A stretch of DNA of 8,735 bases from Balneolaceae bacterium (GTDB lineage: Bacteria; Bacteroidota; Rhodothermia; Balneolales; Balneolaceae), in assembly GCA_007118525.1 (NCBI GenBank), contig SKRK01000272.1:1-8735 (forward strand), read 5' to 3'. The notes under the pieces are model-generated. The model had not been told where the DNA came from and searched no databases. It saw nothing but the letters and a program-made list of their open reading frames with translations. Position numbers and translations under genes: made by a program. Position 1 is the stretch's first letter. Each line of letters starts with the position of its first letter. Positions 1 through 5,039 of this stretch are shown here, piece by piece.

Positions 1-16
1 CTTCATAGCTTATCAT
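1..16 (-). CDS. LuxR/GerE-type HTH protein, copy A (first codons only)
   Basis: Only the first five codons are visible (M-I-S-Y-E), reading leftward out of the window from an ATG at 16-14. They match the start of the complete HTH gene at 3851-3624, and nucleotide similarity continues through the whole upstream region, so this is the N-terminus of a third paralogue. A purine-rich AGAGAAG lies just upstream of the ATG as a plausible ribosome binding site. By analogy with the other two copies, a palindromic operator and a peptide/propeller operon probably lie just left of the window. Whether the rest of the gene is intact cannot be seen. Confidence 0.7.
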
Positions 17-62
17 TTGCTTCTCTTTATGTACCTTTCTCTATTATTTTTTTTAGACTTAC

Positions 63-87
63 TCTCTTACAAGAGATACCCCCCCCC
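63..87 (-). promoter_or_regulatory. Dyad plus 9-C tract upstream of HTH copy A
   Basis: TCTCTTACAAGAGA (63-76; 6-bp arms around AC) is followed by TA and nine consecutive C (79-87), a G9 tract in the direction of the HTH gene about 62-71 bases before its ATG. The same dyad and the same tract length occur upstream of HTH copy B. Conservation at two loci suggests function in the promoter or leader. A homopolymer this long could also slip and vary promoter spacing; that role is inferred. Confidence 0.5.
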
Positions 88-192
88 TGAAACGTTACAT
101 TAGATATTATTAATAATGCTATTGATGACTATAGCAAATTGATAGTCATACACTTAGGTTGAATGAAGCCATCAGCAACGCAACCAATTTGC

Positions 193-399
193 ATTGGGGG
201 CGATTACATCTGTTAATTTGAAGTGGGTAGACTTGCCGGCTTTAAAGAAATCGAACCACCAGAACAAGCGCCTCTCCTTCTGGTGGGAGCGCGAAGGCCC
301 TGCCCTCCGAAGCCGTTAAGCTATGGCATAGGAGGGTACAGCGAGCAGTTCGACTGGCATGCCATCACCGGTGGAAGCGGGCATGGGCATGGACACTGA
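193..399 (+). pseudogene. Amidohydrolase 3' tail remnant T1 (internally deleted)
   Basis: This decayed copy of the amidohydrolase C-terminus is seen better at 1801 and 4025. It begins at ATTGGG and follows the GDHIGSLE..GKLADL region with many substitutions. It then jumps to the codons for the RL.FWWEREG segment, a deletion of roughly 110 bp that removes the segment from LIVIDGNPLE to the MNEIGNH region. It ends with codons for SEQFDWHAITGG and a His/Gly-rich GHGHGH stop at 397-399. A 42-bp palindromic insert (298-339) brings an early stop. It has no start codon or catalytic domain and cannot encode an enzyme. The higher GC than the flanking cassette fits an older host gene fragment. Confidence 0.75.
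298..339. repeat. 42-bp palindromic insert in amidohydrolase tail T1
   Basis: A 42-bp segment runs from CCCTGCCCTCC to GGAGGGTAC and can fold back on itself (CTGCCCTCC against GGAGGGTACAG with a TA bulge, continuing into a GCC/GGC pair). It is present at the same place in T3 (4231-4272) but absent from T2. There the EREG and SEQFDWH codons are almost directly joined and in one frame. It therefore looks like a small interspersed palindromic element that inserted into the coding tail and introduced a stop. Confidence 0.6.
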
Positions 400-573
400 T
401 TCAGGCTGAAAATAGAATTAATATTCAAAACCGATAAGAATGATTTGCTTGAGCACATTTGCTGATTACGATTTTTACGTGCCTAAATTATAGCATAATG
501 CCACAATGCCTACGTCCCCATTACTGAGATATCACATGAATGGATACTAGATTTATGCAGCTGCCAAGCTGAA
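400..573. other. Intergenic spacer, no feature seen
   Basis: This AT-rich sequence between remnant T1 and the 3' end of propeller 1 holds no convincing ORF, RNA gene or strong hairpin terminator on either strand. Confidence 0.4.
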
Positions 574-1656
574 CTACTCTGTTACCCTGTAAAGCCCCCC
601 TTCCCAGCGGTCCGGATCATCGTTCCTGTATCGTACCAGGAGGTATCCTCTTTTCGTGTATTGAATGGAAGAAGCGCCCTCAGGGCCGTTCAGCGTGCCA
701 AGATACTCCGCTTCGGCTGAAAAAATATCAATCCGGTTCGGTTCATCTGCTCGTCCATTCAGTATCGCCCATAATCTGCCTGAATCATCGGGGAAGAAAT
801 CTCTGAAGCGGTTTCTGAATTGCGGTGCACGGTAGTCGCCCGGTTCATCCAATCCGGCAGCCTGCAGTCCGCGAGCCCGGTTTTCAGCCAGTTCTGCCCT
901 TTCTTCTTCGGTGTAAGCCACAGGTGAAACTCCAATTCTGCGAAAAAGGGTCTCTTCACCTGTCTCCGGATTCACCCTGAAAACCCTGTAACTGGTGTCC
1001 TGCGGAGCTGTAAAGAATCTCAGATCATCCATGAAGCGAAACCAGCAGAATGTACACGAAATCTCTTCAAATGGAGGATCACTCATTACCAGCTCCATTT
1101 GGTAGAACTCCTCTTTTTCATTGGTTTCCAAATCGTACAGCCGCATGAGAATATCACCGGGATCGGATGCCATGATGGTGAAAGGATGATTCAGAATCAC
1201 AAGCCCCCGGCTGGTCCATTGCAGCTGCGGATTCCAACCGGTTTTATAGGGAAACGTTAACTCTTCTTCATTATGTAATGAGAGAATGGTAACTCGCGCG
1301 CTGTTCAGATCTGCGATGGCTATTCTGCCGTCGGGATGAATATCTGCTGCAATGATGGTCTGGTACTCACCTGGTCCGCGGCCTTCACCTCCCCGGGTAG
1401 ACAGGTGATTTCCCTCTGCATCAAAATGATTGATGGTATTCAGGGAACGGTCAATAATCACAAGCCCGCCGTCCTCCAGGGCTCCCGCATACACCGGATT
1501 AGGTATCAGATCCGGCGCTTCAATGCTCCAAATGTTTACCCGTTCAAGAGAAACAGGTGCGGCAAGGTGTTCTGCTTCATTTTCACTTCCGGCTGTGCAG
1601 GATATGGAAAACAGGATCATTCCTGACAATACAATAATCACTATTTTGGTCTTCAT
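574..1656 (-). CDS. 6-bladed beta-propeller lipoprotein 1
   Basis: This 360-aa protein has a signal peptide (K2 and K4, hydrophobic 5-18) ending at S-I-S-C20, a slightly off-consensus lipobox, so it is probably a lipoprotein. The mature part shows repeated beta-propeller strands of the type GG.LVI.DRS.NTI..FD..GN. They are followed by the family signature GGEGRGPGEY at 89-98 and later DGRIAIADLNSARVTIL and GRLWAILNG..DEPNRIDIF blades. The same signature occurs in the propellers at 2076 and 5040. Such proteins are usually surface or periplasmic and mostly of unknown ligand; no enzymatic motif is visible. A CTFCWF pair lies mid-protein. Unlike the other two propellers it has no upstream peptide or HTH gene, and the amidohydrolase tail T2 sits divergently 144 bp from its start. 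Its GC is visibly higher than that of propellers 2 and 3, so it may have a different history. Confidence 0.85.
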   Translation of the reverse strand: MKTKIVIIVLSGMILFSISCTAGSENEAEHLAAPVSLERVNIWSIEAPDLIPNPVYAGALEDGGLVIIDRSLNTINHFDAEGNHLSTRGGEGRGPGEYQTIIAADIHPDGRIAIADLNSARVTILSLHNEEELTFPYKTGWNPQLQWTSRGLVILNHPFTIMASDPGDILMRLYDLETNEKEEFYQMELVMSDPPFEEISCTFCWFRFMDDLRFFTAPQDTSYRVFRVNPETGEETLFRRIGVSPVAYTEEERAELAENRARGLQAAGLDEPGDYRAPQFRNRFRDFFPDDSGRLWAILNGRADEPNRIDIFSAEAEYLGTLNGPEGASSIQYTKRGYLLVRYRNDDPDRWEGGLYRVTE

Positions 1657-1800
1657 AATCGGCGTATTTTATTCCCTTGTTATTGTTTTTAATTGCATTT
1701 GCCCCATCGGGAATGTAGCTATCACAAACACACACGGCAACGATGATGCCAGTTTTTTAATAATTCCCTTCTCTCTATTATATCATTTAGTTGCATCTAA

Positions 1801-2065
1801 ATGGGCGATCACATCGGCTCACTTGAAGTTGGCAAACTGGCCGACCTGATTGTAATCGACGGCAACCCGCTGGAGAATATCTTCGACACCGAAAATGTGG
1901 TTTACACCATGGTGAACGGGCGCCTATACGACGCCTCAACCATGAACGAAATCGGTAATCACTCACGCGAGCGCCTGCCCTTCTGGTGGGAGCGAGAGGG
2001 GTGAAGCGAGCAGTTCGACTGGCATGCCATTACCGGTGGAGGCAGGCTTGGGCATGGGGCATTAA
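1801..2065 (+). pseudogene. Amidohydrolase 3' tail remnant T2
   Basis: This is an open frame of 67 codons from an ATG that coincides with the conserved GDHIGSLE.GKLADLIVIDGNPLENIF segment. That segment is typical of the last beta-strand region of imidazolonepropionase/dihydroorotase-like metal-dependent amidohydrolases. The frame continues through VVYTMVNGRLYDASTMNEIGN to RERLPFWWEREG and a TGA at 2002-2004. In-frame codons for SEQFDWHAITGGG follow the stop, so the original protein was longer. The metal-binding barrel is entirely missing. The fragment is nearly identical to T3 over this part and lacks the 42-bp palindromic insert. A translated 67-aa product cannot be excluded but would have no catalytic residues. 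Confidence 0.8.
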
Positions 2066-2075
2066 ATACAAAAAG

Positions 2076-3119
2076 TCAGTCCATTGATAATTGATAAATT
2101 ACTATCCTCGCTTTTTCGTTTTCATTTTCCGGAACAATAGCAAAAAGATTTTCTCCATCGACAGAAATGTCATTTACGTATTCATCCAGTATAAAGGTAC
2201 AAATATAATGTCCATTAGTGACGTCATAGACATCAATCCGATTGGACTGCAAGCTCCTTGATCCTGAATACAGGATGAATATTTTATCCTTTGTCAAATC
2301 AAGCGATAGGGTTACTATTCTGGACGTATTCTTTACAGTAGTTGATAGAGTAAAACCTGACTGGCGAACCTCCATTTCCAGCCCATTCAATGGGTCTATC
2401 ATTTGCTTTGTAAAGACAAGGTTTCCCTCCAGATCGAGCAACATAAAAACTCCATAGTTTACGCTGGCATATGCGATTTTACCTTTTTGAGCAGAAATAT
2501 GACCTTCATATAAAAGTGGTGATTTAATATTCATCCACGTATTCAGCTCATAAAATCGATGCAACAGATTACCATCTTTAGAAATCAGGCCAAACTGATA
2601 CTCTGAATTCCCTGCAAATGCATATTTCAGAATAAGAGATTCACCATCAGTAGCTATTTTTCCTGGAATTCCCCCTCCAGCGCCAAGGTTATAAACACCC
2701 TTTAATTCATTATTTGAATCCCATACCGAAAGTCGGAGTAGTTCTGTATCCAGAGTATATCTATTGTGATGTTCATCCAAATCAATTGATCCTACAAAAC
2801 GATATTCCCCCGGTCCACTTCCATTACCTCTTCCAATCTCCTCTATCAAATTTGGATCATTGTCACGGTTTACCGAATAAAGTTGCTTCATATAAAAATC
2901 ATAAACCAATATTGTACTCTCTCTAACCTTAATAAGTCCCGGATTTAGAAATTCATTATCATGAAATCTTATAACATCAATTTGTTTCAACGTATCCAAT
3001 ACTTTAATCTCGAGAAACTCCTGCTGTTTTTCCGCTGCTGGCCATAAATCCTGAATGGTTTGTCCATAACATGACATAGGCCAAAGCCATAGGATCAAAA
3101 TTAACTTTTTTTTCATCAT
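2076..3119 (-). CDS. 6-bladed beta-propeller protein 2 (secreted or lipoprotein)
   Basis: This 347-aa protein starts MMKKK followed by a hydrophobic stretch to W13 and then PMSC17-YGQ. Either signal peptidase I cleaves after CYG, or Cys17 is lipidated (the lipobox is weak). The signature GRGNGSGPGEY lies at 96-106, with blade-like strands such as ILVYDFYMKQLYSVN before it and RYTLDTELLRLSVWDSNNELKGVY after it. RIDVYDVTNGHYICTFILD near the C-terminus looks like the last blade. It is the last gene of the minus-strand unit HTH B, Cys-rich peptide, propeller, with a hairpin between peptide and propeller. No Shine-Dalgarno sequence is obvious before the ATG pair at 3119/3116. Ligand and function are unknown; it may be the envelope partner of the neighbouring peptide. 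The AT-rich composition contrasts with propeller 1. Confidence 0.85.
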   Translation of the reverse strand: MMKKKLILILWLWPMSCYGQTIQDLWPAAEKQQEFLEIKVLDTLKQIDVIRFHDNEFLNPGLIKVRESTILVYDFYMKQLYSVNRDNDPNLIEEIGRGNGSGPGEYRFVGSIDLDEHHNRYTLDTELLRLSVWDSNNELKGVYNLGAGGGIPGKIATDGESLILKYAFAGNSEYQFGLISKDGNLLHRFYELNTWMNIKSPLLYEGHISAQKGKIAYASVNYGVFMLLDLEGNLVFTKQMIDPLNGLEMEVRQSGFTLSTTVKNTSRIVTLSLDLTKDKIFILYSGSRSLQSNRIDVYDVTNGHYICTFILDEYVNDISVDGENLFAIVPENENEKARIVIYQLSMD

Positions 3120-3130
3120 GATCTTATTGA

Positions 3131-3178
3131 AAAGCCTCGCCTTTTTTATGAATTAACAAAGGCGGGGCTTTTTATTTT
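3131..3178. terminator. Hairpin between Cys-rich peptide and propeller 2 (attenuator or bidirectional terminator)
   Basis: The arms AAAGCCTCGCCTTT (3131-3144) and AAAGGCGGGGCTTT (3158-3171) pair over 14 bp with one imperfect position. On the plus strand a T-rich tail follows. On the minus strand, the direction of the operon, the stem is followed by only four T. It lies 37 bp after the peptide stop codon and directly before the propeller start. It may end most peptide transcripts and let a fraction read into the propeller, making the peptide more abundant than its partner; this is inferred. Confidence 0.65.
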
Positions 3179-3208
3179 TACATTTAAAAATTAGTCAGTC
3201 TTATGTAA

Positions 3209-3502
3209 TTAATTTTCTTCTAGCTCATCTACTACATCTGGCCGCCCTCTACATATAATTGTGTGATTAGGACCATCTGGATCATTAACATCTATATGTC
3301 CACAATAATTGTTTGTATTCGCACCACAATTACTCATTCCTGAACAAGGATTGGACATAATAGCAATTGAATTCAGCTTGTTATATTCATCACATGTCAA
3401 AACAATCATGTCTAATTTTTCTACATGTTTTATTTTGGCATCATCAACATTTGTGTAAGAAAATCCCATGGCAAATATGAATAAAAGTGAAACTAGTTTC
3501 AT
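3209..3502 (-). CDS. Small secreted Cys-rich peptide precursor (cassette B)
   Basis: This 97-aa product has a short Sec signal (K2, hydrophobic 3-14) and probable cleavage around residues 16-22. Five Cys follow at 37, 53, 59, 67 and 84, within the segments NPCSGMSNCG, NNYCGH and IICRG. Five is an odd number, so one thiol may be free or bridge to a partner. The tail is acidic (DVVDELEEN). I recognise no family. The start has a GAGG at the usual distance upstream. It is the first gene after a palindrome-controlled promoter and precedes propeller 2, the same position as the 8-Cys peptide at 6379-6642 before propeller 3. The Bacteroides NVEALA peptides encoded next to 6-bladed propellers are the nearest known parallel in organisation, but no NVEALA motif is visible here. 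Confidence 0.75.
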   Translation of the reverse strand: MKLVSLLFIFAMGFSYTNVDDAKIKHVEKLDMIVLTCDEYNKLNSIAIMSNPCSGMSNCGANTNNYCGHIDVNDPDGPNHTIICRGRPDVVDELEEN

Positions 3503-3542
3503 AATAACCTCGCTTTTTTATTATTAATTAAATGTTACTGAT

Positions 3543-3571
3543 ACACTAATTCTATGGGCTCCTAAAATCAA
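3543..3571 (-). promoter_or_regulatory. Promoter of the cassette B peptide gene
   Basis: Read leftward, TTGATT (3571-3566), a 17-bp spacer and TAGTGT (3548-3543) form a -35/-10 pair with a weak -10. The first two bases of the -35 are the last two of the 20-bp palindrome. The expected start site near 3536 would leave a leader of about 33 nt. The equivalent pair with the same spacing, and a much better -10, lies at 7423-7395. The weak -10 fits an activator-dependent promoter. Confidence 0.5.
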
Positions 3572-3608
3572 TACGCACATGTGCGTATTATTTTAAGCAC
3601 ATGTACGT
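3570..3608. promoter_or_regulatory. Tandem operator: perfect 20-bp palindrome plus second dyad (cassette B)
   Basis: AATACGCACATGTGCGTATT (3570-3589) is a perfect palindrome with the same length and symmetry as a lux box. A second, weaker site with an ACATGT core (3599-3604) is centred 22 bp away, about two helical turns. The pair lies between the HTH gene and the peptide gene and touches the -35 hexamer. The block is repeated at 7422-7460 with one base difference. It is most simply the binding site of the adjacent HTH protein, centred near -43 of the promoter. Confidence 0.7.
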
Positions 3609-3623
3609 AGTTTTTACTCGCAC

Positions 3624-3851
3624 TTACTCTCCATTTTTCCCATTTCTAACCATCCAAAGCCACTTTATCAACCCAAGCCTGCCTTCTACTCGCAATTTCC
3701 TGCAAATATTGTTTTTGTGCGTCTGAACGGTCCTCGGAGAATTTCCCAGCTTCTTTGCAATTTCAATACTTGTGTACCCCTGCTCAGCCAAATCCAGCAC
3801 TTTCACTTCTGCAACAGATAAAATTCTCATGGCCTCTTCATAGCTTATCAT
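3624..3851 (-). CDS. Stand-alone LuxR/GerE-type HTH transcription factor (copy B)
   Basis: This 75-aa protein consists almost only of a LuxR C-terminal HTH domain. LSVAEVKVLDLAEQGYTSIEIAKKLG (11-36) matches the first helices, and SPRTVQTHKNNICRKL (38-53) contains the recognition helix. The receiver or ligand-binding domain that normally precedes such a module is absent, and there is no room for one because the ATG follows an AGGAG close upstream. It probably binds DNA as a dimer; the 20-bp palindrome just downstream is the obvious site. It is transcribed in the same direction as the peptide and propeller behind it. Copies A and C are paralogues, C being broken. Without a sensory domain its activity would be set by expression level or by a partner protein. 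Confidence 0.85.
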   Translation of the reverse strand: MISYEEAMRILSVAEVKVLDLAEQGYTSIEIAKKLGNSPRTVQTHKNNICRKLRVEGRLGLIKWLWMVRNGKNGE

Positions 3852-3895
3852 TTACTCCTCTTCATGTACCTTTCTCTATTATTTTCAAGACTCAC

Positions 3896-3920
3896 TCTCT
3901 TACAAGAGATACCCCCCCCC
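3896..3920 (-). promoter_or_regulatory. Dyad plus 9-C tract upstream of HTH copy B
   Basis: TCTCTTACAAGAGA (3896-3909) and nine C (3912-3920) lie 45-69 bases upstream of the HTH start, in the same order and spacing as at 63-87. A decayed version lacking the C run is recognisable upstream of HTH copy C (around 7753-7790). It is probably part of the HTH promoter or leader; slippage of the C run is a possible phase-variation mechanism but cannot be judged from one sequence. Confidence 0.5.
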
Positions 3921-4024
3921 TCAAACGTTACATTAGATATTCATAATAATAGTATAGATGTTTATATCATTATGACAGTCATACATTTAGGAGGAAAGTA
4001 ATCATCTTCAACGGTGTTAATAGT

Positions 4025-4341
4025 ATTGGGATAGGTGACCATATCGGTTCGCTTGAACCGGGCAAACTAGCCGACCTGATTGTAATCGACGGCAACCCGC
4101 TGGAGGATATCTTCGACACCGAAAACGTGGTTTACACCATGATGAACGGTCGACTCTATGATGCCTCCACCATGAACGAGATCGGAAACCATCCGCGTGA
4201 GCGCTTGCCTTTCTGGAGGGAGCGCGAGGGCCCTGCCCTCCGAAGGCGTTAAGTTATGGCATAGGAGGGTACAGCGAGCAGTTCGACTGGCACTCCATTA
4301 TTGAGGCCGATGGACATGGGCATCATGTGAACGGGCATTGA
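4025..4341 (+). pseudogene. Amidohydrolase 3' tail remnant T3
   Basis: This is the best preserved tail. Codons for GDHIGSLEPGKLADLIVIDGNPLEDIF lead into VVYTMMNGRLYDASTMNEIGNHPRERLPFWREREG. The frame then enters the 42-bp palindromic insert and stops at GPALRRR. Beyond the insert the old end is still readable as SEQFDWHSIIEADGHGHH..GH with a stop at 4339-4341. The catalytic barrel is absent. An AGGAGG lies upstream near 3991, but no in-frame ATG follows it. A terminator at 4413 sits where the end of the original transcript would be expected, suggesting the fragment was copied together with its natural 3' flank. Confidence 0.8.
4231..4272. repeat. 42-bp palindromic insert in amidohydrolase tail T3
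   Basis: This is the second copy of the element at 298-339, with the same boundaries (CCCTGCCCTCC to GGAGGGTAC) and few differences. It interrupts the tail between the EREG and SEQFDWH codons, shifts the frame and supplies a stop. T2 lacks it, so T1 and T3 are closer relatives of each other than of T2, in agreement with the longer repeat shared by T1 and T3. Confidence 0.6.
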
Positions 4342-4412
4342 TTCTCTGGGAGTGATGTATCTCCTAGACGGTGAGAGTTGTCACTCTAATTTAATCCAAA
4401 TTATCTAGAAAA

Positions 4413-4446
4413 GCCGGTCGACTCTAAAAAGTCGCCCGGCTTTTTT
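4413..4446 (+). terminator. Rho-independent terminator after tail T3
   Basis: GCCGGTCGACT (4413-4423) pairs with AGTCGCCCGGC (4430-4440), 11 bp with one mismatch and a 6-base loop, followed by six T. It is strong and oriented for plus-strand transcription coming from the amidohydrolase tail. Confidence 0.85.
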
Positions 4447-4569
4447 GTTTCCTCGTCGCATTTAACCTCTTGATTATTAATCTTATCTTAATCTCAAGTA
4501 CAATAGCTTTTACAAGCTGTGTTATTTTCTCATTTTAGAGTAAACATATATCAAAAAGGAGAATCAGTT

Positions 4570-4837
4570 ATGGATTATTTAGATAAAGAAGAGAAAGAGA
4601 TCATTGAATCCTACGAGAACGGGGAGTGGGTTTCTTCCGGCGATGAATTAAAAGAGGAGATTAAACAAGCCGCCAAAAACAGCATGCTGAAAAAACTAAC
4701 GGATCAACATCCGCCTCACGGAAAAGGATTTTAAACATATCCAGGAAAAAGCGATGGAAGAAGATGTGCCTTATCAGACGTTGATTTCAAGTATAATTCA
4801 CAAGTATAATAAGGGTGAGTTGAAATCTGAATCATAG
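4570..4837 (+). pseudogene. CopG-type (BrnA-like) antitoxin, frameshifted
   Basis: From the ATG at 4570, with AAGGAG eight bases upstream, codons read MDYLDKEEKEIIESYENGEWVSS and on to KNSMLKK. This is the usual N-terminal half of the CopG-antitoxin family that pairs with BrnT-like RNase toxins. At about 4697-4700 the frame breaks and the first frame stops after GKGF (4732-4734). The second half continues one base shifted as RINIRLTEKDFKHIQEKAMEED, then VPYQTLISSIIHKYNKGELKSES, with TAG at 4835-4837. This is the ribbon-helix-helix part. A 2-base deletion near CTAACGG would explain the break, and restoring it gives about 89 aa, normal for the family. No toxin gene is visible upstream, where it would be expected. 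It is probably a dead remnant; a sequencing error is the alternative. Confidence 0.8.
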
Positions 4838-5039
4838 TGAAAAACCACTTAGTTGATTTATATTTATACGCGATATAAGCCGCTCTTCCTGTGTTTTACT
4901 GAATCAATATTCCCGCTCATCTTCGCACAGCAGATGGACTTTTTGACGTATTTTCCATTTCAACTGCTTCCAGATTCGAAATTAAGAAAGCATCTACAGT
5001 TTCAGGAGACAACCATTATTCAGAGAGAACAACGTGATC
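4838..5039. other. Spacer between antitoxin remnant and propeller 3, nothing recognised
   Basis: About 200 bp separate the convergent 3' ends of the antitoxin remnant and propeller 3. An open frame passes through on the plus strand and overlaps the propeller end, but it lacks a ribosome binding site and resembles no protein I know. No clear terminator hairpin is seen for either neighbour. Confidence 0.4.

Larger units (their letters stand above)
1..399. repeat. Composite repeat, copy 1 (HTH start + C-tract leader + amidohydrolase tail)
   Basis: This stretch aligns with 3837-4341 from the first base: the HTH start, a TCTCTTACAAGAGA dyad, a run of nine C, a shared block starting ACGTTACATTAGATATT, a weaker AT-rich middle, then the amidohydrolase tail with the same palindromic insert. 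Copy 1 lacks roughly 110 bp inside the tail. The two copies have drifted but remain clearly co-linear, so the unit was duplicated as one block rather than assembled twice. Confidence 0.8.
3837..4341. repeat. Composite repeat, copy 2 (HTH start + C-tract leader + amidohydrolase tail)
   Basis: This is the second copy of the block at 1-399. It keeps the full amidohydrolase tail that copy 1 has partly lost. Similarity runs from the HTH start codons through the 9-C tract, the shared ACGTTACATTAGATATT segment and the AGTCATACA..TTAGG segment into the tail. The HTH gene and the tail are therefore linked, divergently oriented parts of one repeated unit. Confidence 0.8.

Noticed and set aside
1801..2004. 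A functional small gene of 67 codons
   Set aside because: Its ATG falls inside a conserved amidohydrolase segment, it lacks the catalytic domain, and T1 and T3 show the same region decaying.
3570..3608. Reading the palindrome as a transcription terminator for HTH copy B
   Set aside because: The stem has no loop and no T tract in the gene direction. Exact sequence conservation and its fixed position against a -35/-10 pair fit an operator better.
1..4341. CRISPR array
   Set aside because: The repeats are few, long, unequally spaced and contain coding sequence; there are no short regular direct repeats with unique spacers.
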